A stretch of DNA of 62,174 nt from assembly GCA_035550595.1 (NCBI GenBank), contig DASZOV010000042.1, forward strand, positions 1-62,174, in the 5' to 3' direction. The notes beneath the pieces were generated by a model. That model saw only the letters and a list, made by a program, of their open reading frames with translations. It made no database searches and was not told the DNA's origin. This stretch comes from CALFMR01 sp035550595 (GTDB lineage Bacteria > Acidobacteriota > Vicinamibacteria > Vicinamibacterales > SCN-69-37). The position numbers were made by a program, and so were the translations under genes. Shown piece after piece: positions 17,814-29,275 of this stretch. Positions within the stretch are counted from its first letter, which is position 1; each line of letters begins with the position of its first letter.

Positions 17814-18386
17814 TTACCTTCTCCCCGCCACGGCCACCATCGCCGGCCGCAGGACCTCGTCGCCGATGAGATACCCCGGCCGGATGACGCCGATGATCTG
17901 GCCTTCGGGGATGTCGGGAGTGCCGGGCGTGGTGGCGACGGCTTCGTGTCGCGACGGGTCGAAGGGCTGGCCGAGCGGATTGATGCGCGAGACGCCAAGG
18001 CTGTCGAGCACGCCGAGGAACTGCTGCTGGACCATCGAGACGCCCTGCACGAACGGGTCGTCCGCGCGGTCGCACGCCGAGGCGAGCGCGCGGTCGAGGT
18101 TGTCGAGCACCTCGAGGAACGACACGAGCGTCGTCCGCCGGCTGCGCTCGACGTCCTTGCTGATCTCCTTGCGCAGCCGCGCGCGCGCCTGGTCGAACTC
18201 GTCGGACGCCGCGCGGTACTTCGCGAGGACCTGCTGCAGCTCGGCATCCTTCGCCGCAAGGCGCGCTTCGAGTTCCTCGATGTACGTCGGCTTGAGGCTG
18301 GGCTCGGCCTCGGCCGAGGCGCCTTCCGCTTGTTCGCCGCGCGCCCACCAGCGGCGGTCGGTGACTTTGAGATCGGAGTCAGACAT
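17814..18386 (-). CDS. grpE: GrpE nucleotide exchange factor
   Basis: A 190-residue co-chaperone that releases ADP from DnaK. A long coiled coil (about residues 35-95, EELEARLAAKDAELQQVLAK) is followed by the GrpE beta-domain with FLEVLDNLDRALA, GVSMVQQQFLGVLDSLGV and the signature PGYLIGDEVLRPAMVAVA at the very end. dnaK and dnaJ are not in the window. The gene lies downstream of clpA on the same strand, separated by about 170 bases of family B repeat, so co-transcription with clpS-clpA is possible but not certain. Confidence 0.95.
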   Translation of the reverse strand: MSDSDLKVTDRRWWARGEQAEGASAEAEPSLKPTYIEELEARLAAKDAELQQVLAKYRAASDEFDQARARLRKEISKDVERSRRTTLVSFLEVLDNLDRALASACDRADDPFVQGVSMVQQQFLGVLDSLGVSRINPLGQPFDPSRHEAVATTPGTPDIPEGQIIGVIRPGYLIGDEVLRPAMVAVAGRR

Positions 18387-18398
18387 AGACGTTGATGG

Positions 18399-18555
18399 AA
18401 ACTTTGAACTTCGAACTTTGAACTTTGAACTGGGTTCCGAGGTTCTGGCCTCGGGCGAGCGTTCGAACCAGGAACGTCATTTCGAAGTTCGAAGTTCCCA
18501 GTTCGAAGTTGACACGCGCGCTGCACTTCGCGAACCCACTTTTGGCTTCGAACTT

Positions 18556-18558
<3 letters not shown>
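18399..18558. repeat. Family B heptamer repeat between clpA and grpE
   Basis: An array of GAACTTY heptamers at 18399-18432, a spacer containing GGTTCCGAGGTTCTGG, inverted arms TTCGAAGTTCGAAGTT near 18480-18515, and a last unit GAACTTC whose following bases form the clpA stop codon (TAG, 18558-18556). The two outer arms are inverted relative to each other. Confidence 0.75.
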
Positions 18559-21006
<2,448 letters not shown>

Positions 21007-21029
21007 GCGATGGCCTCGACCCTTCCTCG

Positions 21030-21035
21030 ATTATA
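21030..21035 (-). promoter_or_regulatory. Candidate -10 element for clpA
   Basis: A perfect TATAAT on the minus strand, 24 bases before the clpA GTG. No good -35 is visible (TGCGGC at 17 bases), so the assignment is tentative; clpA may also be read from clpS. Confidence 0.35.
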
Positions 21036-21091
21036 GGACGGCCGTCGCCGCCGCCGCATCGCTCGCCGTCGGCAGCTCAGAGCTGAAACAA

Positions 21092-21148
21092 CGCGCCGAA
21101 GGCGCCTCATCTGTTCGATCGAAGTTCGAAGTTCGTAGTTCGAAGTTG
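21092..21148 (-). repeat. Family B element directly behind clpS
   Basis: Read on the clpS strand, the stop TGA is followed at once by CAACTTCGAACTACGAACTTC and ends in the mini-hairpin GCGCCTTCGGCGC. The same order is found behind ureC and upstream of thrA. Confidence 0.78.
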
Positions 21149-21451
21149 TCACAACGGCTCGGTGACGGCCTTCAGCGGAAATCCGGCCTCGCGCGCCTGG
21201 TCGACGACCGATGCCGCCTTGGTCTCGGCGACTTCCCAGGGATAGACACCGGCCACGCCGCGGCCGTTCACGTGGACCTGCATCATGATCCGATACGCCT
21301 CGGCCGGCGACTTCTGGAAGATCGACTCGAGCACGTGGATGACGAACTCCATCGTCGTGTAGTCGTCGTTCAGCAGCACGACCTGGTACATCTCCGGGTC
21401 GCGCTTTTCCGTCTTCGGACGCTCTTTGACGGCGCCGCTCGTCTGGTCCAT
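21149..21451 (-). CDS. clpS: ClpS adaptor of the N-end rule
   Basis: A 100-residue adaptor that delivers proteins with destabilising N-terminal residues to ClpA. It carries YQVVLLNDDYTTMEFVIHVL (with the DDYT/S binding region), the MMQVHVNGRGVAGVYPWEVAE block, and a flexible charged N-terminal tail (GAVKERPKTEKRDPE). It sits 17 bases after the UPF0182 gene and 142 bases before clpA, the normal clpS-clpA order. Confidence 0.95.
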   Translation of the reverse strand: MDQTSGAVKERPKTEKRDPEMYQVVLLNDDYTTMEFVIHVLESIFQKSPAEAYRIMMQVHVNGRGVAGVYPWEVAETKAASVVDQAREAGFPLKAVTEPL

Positions 21452-21468
21452 GGTGATGTCGCGCGACG

Positions 21469-24264
21469 CTACGGCTTGGTGCGCGCGGCGTCCATGCGTT
21501 CGAGGACGTCGCCGAGCGCTTTCATCTCGTCGCCGTACTCGGCCCAGTCGCCGTCACGCTGCGCCTTCTGCGCGTTGTCGTAATGCGTCTTGGCTTCCGC
21601 CGCCAGCGCGTTCAGCGTCTCGTTGGCGTCCTCGGAGGGCAGCGGCTCCGGCTCGGGCAGCGGTCCGACGTCGGGACTCGTCTCGACGACCGACGTGGCG
21701 CTGGCCTCGAGCTGATCGGGTGCGAGGGCCGAAGCGACGCCGCGGCCGAAAATCTGCACGAGCGCGCGCGTCAGCGTCTCGGCCATCACGATCCGGTTCT
21801 GATAGGCGACGACGACGCGTTTGAGCTCGGGGATGCGGCCCTCGGGCGAGCGCAGGTAGAGCGGCCGGACGTAGATGAGCGATTCCTTGATCGGGATGAC
21901 GAGCAACGTGCCCCAGATGACCTCGGATCCCTGCTGACTCCAGAGCGTCACCTGCGGCGAGATCACCTGATCCTGGTTGATGCGGCCGATGATCTGCCGC
22001 GGACCGTACACGATCTTCTGCTTCGGGAACTGGAAGACGACGAGCTGGCCGTAGTGCGCGGCGTCGCTGCGCGCGACCATCCACGCCGCCAGGTTGTCCT
22101 TCGCGCGCGGCGTGAACGGCAGCATCTGGATGAACTCGGTCTGCTGTTCGCCCGGCAGCCGCATGATCGTGTAGTAGGGCTGCATCGGCTCGGAGTTCTG
22201 GCCCTGCTCGAGCACGGGGATCTGCCACTGATCTTCCTTGTTGTAGAAGACCAGCGGATTGGTCATGTGGTAGGTCTGGTAGACCATCAACTGGATGTGG
22301 AACAGATCCTCCGGATAGCGGATGTGCTGGCGGAGGTCGGGCGTCATCTCGCTCATCGGCCGCAGCAAGCCCGGGAAGATGCGCGCGAGCGTGAGCGCGA
22401 TCGGATCGTGCGTGTCCGCCAGATAGAAGCGCGTCGTGCCGTTGTACGCGTCGATGACGATCTTCACCGAGTTGCGGATGTAGTTGATCTCGGGCGATGG
22501 ACGCGGCGTCGAGTACGGATAGTGATCGGACGTCGTGTACGCGTCCTGAATCCAGAACAGCCGGCCGCCGCTCACGACGGGATACGGATCCGCGTCGTAG
22601 GTGAGGAACGGCGCGAGGAGCCGCACGCGCTCGCCGATCCGCCGGTGGAACAGAATCCGGCTCTCGCGCGTGATCTGCTTCGTGAACAGGATGTCCGTGC
22701 TGCCGAAGCGGATGGCGAAGAGCAGCCGCCGCCAGAACGATCCGACCGGCACGCCCCCGCTGCCGTCGTAGAACGTCGTCTCATTGTTGTCGCCGCGCGG
22801 ATAGTGGAACTCCGGCTGCCGCGTCTTGACGAGCACGTACGAGCTCGAGAGCTCGCCGTAGTAGATGCTCGGCTGATCCAGCTTCAGATCGACCGTCGAC
22901 ACGGGCGGCAGATCGCGGATGAACAGGACCGGCAGCCCTTCGGTCGTGACCTGGTTGACCGGCCCGAGCGTGATGCCGTAGCCGTGCGTGAAGGTGAGCC
23001 GCTCGTTGACCCACGAGCGGTTCGGCATGCTCTCGGTGTTCAACTCGCGCGCCGAGAGCATCACTTGCCGGTAGCGCCCGTCGATCGTGTAGCGATCGTT
23101 GTCGACCGACAGGAAGTCGTAGTACGTCCGCATCTCCTGGATCTGCGCGAACGTCTGCAGGAGCTGCTGGTGATCCCAGAGCCGCACGTTCTCGACCGTG
23201 CCGGCGTTGTCGATGATGTCGGCTGGCGTCAGCTCGGCATCGCCCGAGAGCTCGCGCTCCTGCACCTTGTCGAGCGCGTAGGCGCGGCGCGTGCCGTCGA
23301 TGTTGTTGGCGATGAACGGCTGCTCTTTGTCCTGCTCGTTCGGCGTGACGACGAAGCGCTGGACGAAGCCGGCGTAGAGGCCGCCGAACGCCGACACGCC
23401 GATGTAGAGCGCGATGGCGAGCGGCAGCCGCCAGCCGCGGCGCGCGAAGCCGTGCCACGCGGAGAGGATCGCGCCGATGACGAGCGTCACGATCGTGATC
23501 CACAGGAACGGGATCGTGCCGTACACGTCCGCGTACGACGCGCCGAACGGCACGCTCGTCGTCGCCGGCGTCAGGAGCGTCGTCGGGATCTCGAGCCAGG
23601 CGCCCCAGGCGAGGAGCGCGAGGATGAGCGCCGTGAGCAGCGAGAGATGCCGTCGCGCAGCGGGGACGAGTCGCACGCGCGGCCAGGTCGACACGGCCGG
23701 CCGGGCCTCGAGCACGAAGCTGCCGGAGAACACGTAGTAGACGCCGCACCCGATGAGCGCGACGACCGACGTGAGGAGCGCCAGTTCGCGGATCGCCTGA
23801 TAGGCCGGCAGGCTGAAGACGTAGAACGCGATCTCTCGATGCAGCAGCGGATCGCGCAGGCCGAACGGCTGCTGGTCGAAGAAGCTCAGCCACGTCAGCC
23901 AGTTGGACGCGCTCATCGTGCCGGCGAGGAGCGCGACGACGAGCGAGATCGGCATGGCCAGGCTCGACAACTGCCGGCTGTCGACCGCGAGCGGCCGGCC
24001 ATCGGGCGACGTGCCGAACACGACGTGTGGCCGATCCAGCGTCCGGCGCCGCGCGAAACGCAGGTTGAAGTACAGAAAGAGGTAGACGAGCGCGAACGTG
24101 ATGCCGAAGACGATCGCCTGCGCGTTGATCGTCCGCACGAAGACGTGCTGGTAGCCGAGCTCGCGGAACCACAGCCAGTCCGTGTAGAACCCGGCGGCCG
24201 ACGGGATCACGAACAGCAGGATGACAACGAGGATGACGAGGCTGGGCAGACTCCAAAGCCTCAT
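21469..24264 (-). CDS. UPF0182 family membrane protein
   Basis: A 931-residue membrane protein of the widespread but uncharacterised UPF0182 (COG1615) family. The N-terminal third has about seven hydrophobic helices, starting LPSLVILVVILLFVIP and including the conserved WLWFRELGY. The large extracytoplasmic part contains family blocks such as TRRAYALD, YIRNSVKIVIDAYNGT, YPEDLFHIQ and LPGEQQTEFIQMLPFTPR. The frame extends to GTG 24291, but ATG 24264 is preferred because it has GGTGAGG eight bases ahead and starts at the first helix. It is the first gene of a set ending in clpS-clpA. Function is unknown; this is a family-level call. Confidence 0.9.
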   Translation of the reverse strand: MRLWSLPSLVILVVILLFVIPSAAGFYTDWLWFRELGYQHVFVRTINAQAIVFGITFALVYLFLYFNLRFARRRTLDRPHVVFGTSPDGRPLAVDSRQLSSLAMPISLVVALLAGTMSASNWLTWLSFFDQQPFGLRDPLLHREIAFYVFSLPAYQAIRELALLTSVVALIGCGVYYVFSGSFVLEARPAVSTWPRVRLVPAARRHLSLLTALILALLAWGAWLEIPTTLLTPATTSVPFGASYADVYGTIPFLWITIVTLVIGAILSAWHGFARRGWRLPLAIALYIGVSAFGGLYAGFVQRFVVTPNEQDKEQPFIANNIDGTRRAYALDKVQERELSGDAELTPADIIDNAGTVENVRLWDHQQLLQTFAQIQEMRTYYDFLSVDNDRYTIDGRYRQVMLSARELNTESMPNRSWVNERLTFTHGYGITLGPVNQVTTEGLPVLFIRDLPPVSTVDLKLDQPSIYYGELSSSYVLVKTRQPEFHYPRGDNNETTFYDGSGGVPVGSFWRRLLFAIRFGSTDILFTKQITRESRILFHRRIGERVRLLAPFLTYDADPYPVVSGGRLFWIQDAYTTSDHYPYSTPRPSPEINYIRNSVKIVIDAYNGTTRFYLADTHDPIALTLARIFPGLLRPMSEMTPDLRQHIRYPEDLFHIQLMVYQTYHMTNPLVFYNKEDQWQIPVLEQGQNSEPMQPYYTIMRLPGEQQTEFIQMLPFTPRAKDNLAAWMVARSDAAHYGQLVVFQFPKQKIVYGPRQIIGRINQDQVISPQVTLWSQQGSEVIWGTLLVIPIKESLIYVRPLYLRSPEGRIPELKRVVVAYQNRIVMAETLTRALVQIFGRGVASALAPDQLEASATSVVETSPDVGPLPEPEPLPSEDANETLNALAAEAKTHYDNAQKAQRDGDWAEYGDEMKALGDVLERMDAARTKP

Positions 24265-24475
24265 GGCGAAGGCCTCACCGTAGGGCCACACCTTATCACG
24301 CAGAGCAGATCGTTCAATTACGCGCCTGCGGCGCTTCCGTTTACCGCGGCGCCGCGCCGGGATTTTTGCGCGTCGGCCCTTGCCCGGCGGTATACACTGA
24401 CCGCTCTGGCACGGCCGCTCCTCCTTCGACGAATCCCCGCATCCGATCGGCAGAGCGGCTCACGCAGGTACCGCC

Positions 24476-27457
24476 ATGACGCACGGTAAGTTTTCGATAC
24501 GTACGCTCTTGTCCATTCTCACTGGCGCGGCGCTCGTGACCGCCGCGGGTCTTTCTGTCTTCGCGCAGGGACCGGCACCCGCGCCTGCTCAGCCGCCGGC
24601 GGCTGGCCGCGGCGCCGGCCCGACACCGGGCGGCATGGCCGGCCGCGAGTCGCCTGCGGGCCAAACGGCCGACTTCTCGCCGCGAACGCCGTACGTGCCC
24701 CGCACGCCGGCCGATGAAGCCAAGGGCTTCATCCTGCCGACGGGTTACCGCATGGAACTCGTCGCGTCCGATCCCGACGTCATCAGCCCCGGCGTCATCG
24801 TCTTCGACGGCGACGGACGGATGTACGTGTCCGAGCTCGTCGGCTACATGCAGGACGTCGATGCCACCAACGAGCACGGGCCCATCAGCCGCATCAGCCG
24901 CTGGGAGAGCACCAAGCACGACGGTCACTTCGACAAGCACACGGTGTTCGTCGATCACCTCGTCGCGCCGCGCATGATCCTGCCGATGCTCGACGGATCG
25001 ATCCTCACGAGCGAAACCGACTCGGACGACATCGTCCAGTGGACCGACACGAACGGCGACGGCGTCGCCGACCAGCGCAAGGTCGTCTTCACCGGGATCG
25101 GCCAGAGCGGCGACGCGAACATCGAGCACCAGAAGGCCGGGCTCGTGTGGAACATGGACAACTGGATCTACACGACCTACAACGCGTTCCGCATCCGCTG
25201 GACACCGACCGGATTCCTGCGTGAGCCGACCGGCCCGAACGGCGGGCAGTGGGGCCTGGCGACCGATGACGACGGCAAGCCGTGGTTCGTCGATGCAGGC
25301 GGCGAACGCGGGCCGATGAACTTCCAGTATCCGATCGAGTACGGCGCCTTCACGCCGTGCCCGGCTGCCGGACGCGGCCGCGGCTTCGGCGCGCGCGGTG
25401 CCGAGGCGGCTCAGCCCGAAGCGCCGGATCCGAACTGCCCGCCCGGCATGGAGAACGGCTTCGAGAAAGACTTCGCCGTGGTCTGGCCAGCGCCCGGCAT
25501 CGGCGACATGCAGGGTGGCTTGAACCGCACGCGCATGCCCGCGCGGAACCTGAATCACTTCACGGCCGCCACCGGCCCTGCGATCGTCCGCGGCGACCGG
25601 TTGCCGGACGATCTGAAGGGCGACCTGCTCTTCACCGAGCCGGTCGGCCGACTGATCCGTCGCGCGAAGATCGTGAACATCGAGGGTCTGACCGAGCTGC
25701 AGAACGCGTATCCCGGATCAGAATTCCTGACGAGCGAGGATCAGCTCTTCCGTCCGGTGAACATCGCCAACGCGCCGGATGGCACGGTGTACGTGGCGGA
25801 CATGTACCACGGCATCATCCAGGAGCGCGAGTGGTCGGGGCCAGGCACGTACCTGCGCGCGAAGATCGAGCAGTATCAGCTCGACAAGGTCGCGCACTAC
25901 GGCCGTATCTGGCGGCTGCGCTACGACGGCCGTCCGGCGGTGGCCGAGACGCCGACCAACCCCGGTCAGCCGGCGATTCCCGCGATCGATCTCGACCTGA
26001 CGCCCGCGCGGATGTACGAGGAGACGCCGGCGCAGCTCGTCGCGCACCTCACGCATCCGAACGGCTGGTGGCGTGACACGGCGCAGCGCATCCTGATCCT
26101 CAAGCAGGACAAGTCCGTCGTCCCCGCGCTCCAGCAGATGGCGCGTTCGTCGGACAACCTGGTCGCGCGCTTCCATGCGCTGTGGACGCTCGAAGGTCTG
26201 GGCGCGCTCGACGCCGGGCTCGTCCGCCAGGAGATGAAGGATCCGAATCCGCGCATGCGCATCCAGGCGATCCGCGCGAGCGAGACGCTCTACAAGGCGG
26301 GCGACAAGTCGTTCGCCGACGACTATCGCGCGATGACGAAGGATGCGGACACGGACGTCGACATCCAGGCGATGCTCACGGCGAACCTGTTCAAGCTGTC
26401 GGACGCCGACGACCTGATCAAGGCCACGATGGCGGCCAATCATGCGAAGGGCGTCCAGCTCATCGGCGCGCACCTGCTCGAGCCGCCCGTGAACAACGCG
26501 TTCGGCGGCGGCCGTGGCGCGACGCTCTCGGCCGAGGACCGGCAGCTCCTCGAGCAGGGCAGCCAGGTGTTCAACGCTGTGTGCTCCTCCTGCCACGCGC
26601 CCGACGGCCGCGGCCAGCCGCTCGCCGGCGCCGCGCCAGGCACGACGATGGCGCCGCCGCTCGCCGGATCGCCGCGCGTGCAGGGCCACAAGGACTACGT
26701 GATCCACGTGCTCCTCGACGGCCTCACCGGTCCGGTCAACGACAAGACGTACGCGGAAGTCATGGTGCCCATGGGCGCCAACACCGACCAGTGGGTGGCG
26801 GGCATCGCGTCGTACATCCGCAACAACCTCGGCAATTCGGCCGGCATGGTGACGCCCGCTGACGTCGCGCGCGTCCGCGCGGCCGATGCGTCGCGCAAGA
26901 CGCCGTGGACCGTCGCCGAGATCGAGTCGCGGCTGCCGCGTCCGCTCTCGCCCGACGGCTGGAAGCTCTCGGCGAGCGCCGGACAGGACAGCGTCGACGG
27001 CGCGCTCAACCTGCGCGGCTGGAATTCCGGCGCGCCGCAGGCGCCGGGCATGTGGTTCCAGATCGAGCTGCCGCAGGCGGCGACCGTGACCGAAGTGCAG
27101 TTCGACTCGCCAGCCGCGCGCGTGCGCGGTCAGGCACCGGGTGGCGCTCGCGGCGGAGCGGCTGCGGCCGCAGGTGGTCGTGGCGCGGCTCGTGGCGGTG
27201 CGCGTGGCCGAGCCGGCGGCTTCCAGGTCACAACGATCCCGCAGTACCCGCGCGGCTACCGCATCGAGACGTCGATGGACGGCAAGACGTGGAGCAAGCC
27301 GGTGGCCGAAGGCAAGGGCGACGACACGCGGACGGACGTCTCGTTCGCGCCCGCACACGCGAAGTACATCCGCGTCACGCAGACCGGCACCGCCGATGAC
27401 TCGGCGAACTGGACGATCAGCAACCTGCGGATCTACGAGGCGCCGGCGACGAAGTAA
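24476..27457 (+). CDS. Secreted propeller/HEAT/cytochrome c/discoidin protein (PVC-type dehydrogenase-like)
   Basis: A 993-residue exported protein. After the signal peptide (ends SVFAQG) come a sorbosone-dehydrogenase-like beta-propeller (about 80-480, with FDGDGRMYVSELVG and DTNGDGVADQRKVVF), HEAT-like repeats (about 530-680), a class I cytochrome c domain with haem motif CSSCH at 703-707 and a methionine ligand probably in MVPMGAN, and a C-terminal F5/8 type C (discoidin) domain (about 850-993). Gly/Arg/Ala-rich inserts lie near residues 40-60, 300 and 890. The fold resembles PVC membrane-bound dehydrogenases thought to oxidise sugars or polysaccharide products; the substrate is unknown. 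A weak TATACA (24391) is the only promoter hint. A paralogue without discoidin lies at 55598. Confidence 0.88.
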   Translation: MTHGKFSIRTLLSILTGAALVTAAGLSVFAQGPAPAPAQPPAAGRGAGPTPGGMAGRESPAGQTADFSPRTPYVPRTPADEAKGFILPTGYRMELVASDPDVISPGVIVFDGDGRMYVSELVGYMQDVDATNEHGPISRISRWESTKHDGHFDKHTVFVDHLVAPRMILPMLDGSILTSETDSDDIVQWTDTNGDGVADQRKVVFTGIGQSGDANIEHQKAGLVWNMDNWIYTTYNAFRIRWTPTGFLREPTGPNGGQWGLATDDDGKPWFVDAGGERGPMNFQYPIEYGAFTPCPAAGRGRGFGARGAEAAQPEAPDPNCPPGMENGFEKDFAVVWPAPGIGDMQGGLNRTRMPARNLNHFTAATGPAIVRGDRLPDDLKGDLLFTEPVGRLIRRAKIVNIEGLTELQNAYPGSEFLTSEDQLFRPVNIANAPDGTVYVADMYHGIIQEREWSGPGTYLRAKIEQYQLDKVAHYGRIWRLRYDGRPAVAETPTNPGQPAIPAIDLDLTPARMYEETPAQLVAHLTHPNGWWRDTAQRILILKQDKSVVPALQQMARSSDNLVARFHALWTLEGLGALDAGLVRQEMKDPNPRMRIQAIRASETLYKAGDKSFADDYRAMTKDADTDVDIQAMLTANLFKLSDADDLIKATMAANHAKGVQLIGAHLLEPPVNNAFGGGRGATLSAEDRQLLEQGSQVFNAVCSSCHAPDGRGQPLAGAAPGTTMAPPLAGSPRVQGHKDYVIHVLLDGLTGPVNDKTYAEVMVPMGANTDQWVAGIASYIRNNLGNSAGMVTPADVARVRAADASRKTPWTVAEIESRLPRPLSPDGWKLSASAGQDSVDGALNLRGWNSGAPQAPGMWFQIELPQAATVTEVQFDSPAARVRGQAPGGARGGAAAAAGGRGAARGGARGRAGGFQVTTIPQYPRGYRIETSMDGKTWSKPVAEGKGDDTRTDVSFAPAHAKYIRVTQTGTADDSANWTISNLRIYEAPATK

Positions 27458-27480
27458 CGCGCCGCCAGCCGTACGACACG

Positions 27481-27524
27481 AACCCGGACGATGGGCGCTT
27501 CAGCGCCTGTCGTCCGGGTTTTTT
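27481..27524 (+). terminator. Terminator after the propeller/cytochrome gene
   Basis: AACCCGGACGA (27481-27491) pairs with TCGTCCGGGTT (27510-27520). The loop contains a smaller GGCGCTTCAGCGCC hairpin, and a run of T follows. Confidence 0.85.
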
Positions 27525-27530
27525 GTTTTG

Positions 27531-27557
27531 TGGGCCGGCACAGGGGCCGGCCCTTAC
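27531..27557 (-). repeat. Family A REP-like repeat, inverted copy
   Basis: Reverse complement of GTAAGGGCCGGCCCC then TGTGCCGGCCCA. It lies immediately past the terminator. Confidence 0.75.
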
Positions 27558-27617
27558 AAGTGTTGGGGGCGCGGGCCGCACAATAGTCTGGCCCCTACGC
27601 GAATTGCAGCCGCCCAT

Positions 27618-27643
27618 GTAGGGGCGGCCGCCAGTGGCCGCCC
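27618..27643 (+). repeat. Family A' REP-like repeat
   Basis: GTAGGGGCGGCCGCCAG then TGGCCGCCC. It lies 14 bases from the serA stop, with a degenerate inverted copy just before it near 27576-27597. Confidence 0.65.
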
Positions 27644-27657
27644 AGACACTTGACTGT

Positions 27658-28836
27658 CTACGCTTTGTGCGCGTCGAGCAGGCGCGCCATGACGACGCCC
27701 TTGAGGGACGCGATCTTCTTGAACACGTCAGGCGGCACCGGCACGTCGAGGTCGACGATCGTGTAGGCGAGATCACCGCGCGACGAGTTGACCATGTCGT
27801 GGATGTTGACGCCCGCCTGACCGAACGCCTCGGAGATCTGCCCGAGCATGTTCGGGACATTGGCGTTGGCGCACACGAGCCGATGCGCGGTCCGGCGCGG
27901 CGCCACGACCTCGGGGAAGTTCACCGAGTTGCGGATGTTGCCGTTCTCGAGGAAGTCGCGCACCTGCTCGGCCACCATGATCGCGCAGTTGTCCTCCGCC
28001 TCCATCGTCGAGGCGCCGAGGTGCGGGAGCGTGATGCAGCGGCGGTGGTTCTTCGTGAGGTTGGTGGGGAAGTCACTGACGTAGGCGTGGATGCGGCCCT
28101 CGTCGATCGCATCCACCACGGCTTGTTCGTCCACGATGCCTTCGCGCGCGAAGTTCACGATGACCGCGCCCTTGCGCATCGATGCGAGGCGCTCGCGGTT
28201 CACGAGCTTGCGCGTCGCGTCGTTGAGCGGCACGTGCACCGTCAGGAACTCCGAGGTCGCGAACACGTCGTCGAGCGACCGCGCCTTCTTGACGGCCGAC
28301 GACAGTTGCCACGCACCTTCGACCGTCAGACCCGGGTCGAAGCCGACGACCTTCATGCCGAGCGCGACCGCCGAGTTGGCGACGAGCCGGCCAATCGCGC
28401 CGAGGCCGACGACGCCGAGCGTCCGGCCGGGCAGTTCGTAGCCGGCGAAGTTCTTCTTACCGGCCTCGACCGCCTTCGCGATCTCGTCATCGGAGCCTTC
28501 GAGATTGCGCGCGAAGTCCCAGCCTTCGCAGATCTGCCGGCACGCGAGCACGAGGCCTGCGAGGACGAGTTCCTTGACCGCATTCGAGTTCGCGCCGGGC
28601 GCGTTGAACACGGGGATGCCGCGGTCGCTCATCTTGGCGACGGGGATGTTGTTCACGCCGGCGCCCGCACGGCCGACGGCCTTCAAGCTGGACGCGATCT
28701 CGCCGCTGTGCATGTTGGCGGAGCGGACGAGAATGGCGTCGGGGTCTTTGACGTCGTTGCCGATCTGGTAGGCATCGGCCGGCAGGCGGGACAGGCCGAC
28801 TTTCGCGATGTTGTTCAGGGTGAGGACTTTGAACAC
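27658..28836 (-). CDS. serA: D-3-phosphoglycerate dehydrogenase
   Basis: A 392-residue NAD-dependent enzyme making 3-phosphohydroxypyruvate, the first step of serine synthesis. The substrate domain has ILVRSANMH and GAGVNNIPV, the nucleotide-binding motif is GVVGLGAIGRLVAN, the dehydrogenase signatures are NFAREGIVDE and LPHLGASTMEAEDN, and a C-terminal ACT domain (about 320-392) probably senses serine. Start is GTG with GGAGA ahead. It lies last in the run of minus-strand genes after ilvC, but 440 bases of repeats separate the two. Confidence 0.93.
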   Translation of the reverse strand: MFKVLTLNNIAKVGLSRLPADAYQIGNDVKDPDAILVRSANMHSGEIASSLKAVGRAGAGVNNIPVAKMSDRGIPVFNAPGANSNAVKELVLAGLVLACRQICEGWDFARNLEGSDDEIAKAVEAGKKNFAGYELPGRTLGVVGLGAIGRLVANSAVALGMKVVGFDPGLTVEGAWQLSSAVKKARSLDDVFATSEFLTVHVPLNDATRKLVNRERLASMRKGAVIVNFAREGIVDEQAVVDAIDEGRIHAYVSDFPTNLTKNHRRCITLPHLGASTMEAEDNCAIMVAEQVRDFLENGNIRNSVNFPEVVAPRRTAHRLVCANANVPNMLGQISEAFGQAGVNIHDMVNSSRGDLAYTIVDLDVPVPPDVFKKIASLKGVVMARLLDAHKA

Positions 28837-28910
28837 GAGAGGCTCTCCTGCGGTCCATGACGAATCCGGACCAGCACCCGATCATCCCTCGTTTGACACG
28901 CGATGGTCAA

Positions 28911-28985
28911 AGAGCGGTACGCGAAGGTCGCGAAGCGCGGAGAAAAGAGGCTCACGCGAAGACGCGAAGGGTAAGGACAGGACTT
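28911..28985 (+). repeat. CGCGAAG short-repeat array (family D)
   Basis: Loosely periodic CGCGAAG units, with TCACGCGAAGACGCGAAGG as the clearest part. Such arrays precede family C copies here and at 29098, 46232 and 46497. Confidence 0.6.
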
Positions 28986-28990
28986 AAGAG

Positions 28991-29078
28991 AAAGATGACA
29001 CCGCGAGCCCCCGAGGAAGCGAGGGCGGCGAAGCGCGTAGCGCGGGGGTGGGGCCCCGCGCCATTGCAAAGAAGATGA
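28991..29078 (+). repeat. Family C long structured repeat, copy C1
   Basis: The unit runs from AAAGATGACACCGCGAGC to TTGCAAAGAAGATGAC. Its hairpin is GCGCGGGG (29040-29047), loop GTGGGG, CCCCGCGC (29054-29061). Confidence 0.85.
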
Positions 29079-29145
29079 CTTGCGACACGGGGCATTGCCT
29101 CACGCGAAGGCGCGAAGATCGCGAAGGGGAGGGACAGGGCTAATT

Positions 29146-29237
29146 AAAGATGACACCGCGAGCCCCCGAGCGAAGCGAGGGCGGCGAAGCGCCGTAGCGC
29201 TGGGGGTGGGGCCCCAGCGCACTGCAAAGAAGATGAC
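29146..29237 (+). repeat. Family C long structured repeat, copy C2
   Basis: Same unit as C1, with a 9-bp hairpin GCGCTGGGG (29197-29205) and CCCCAGCGC (29212-29220). Both arms have changed relative to C1, and pairing is kept. Confidence 0.85.
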
Positions 29238-29275
29238 TGGGACCCCACTCCCAGAAGACGCCGACGCCAGGACAA

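Larger units (their letters stand above)
28837..29275. other. Repeat-filled gap between serA and ilvC
   Basis: This 439-base stretch has no credible gene. It holds CGCGAAG-type short repeats (28911-28985 and 29098-29140) and two copies of the long family C repeat (28991-29078 and 29146-29237). Open frames through it are made of repeat sequence. Confidence 0.8.

Noticed and set aside
21583..24489. A 968-codon open frame antisense to the UPF0182 gene
   Set aside because: Its composition is rich in Arg/Asp/Glu/Val from the complementary strand of GC-rich coding DNA, with no domain resemblance; the minus-strand gene is a clear family member.
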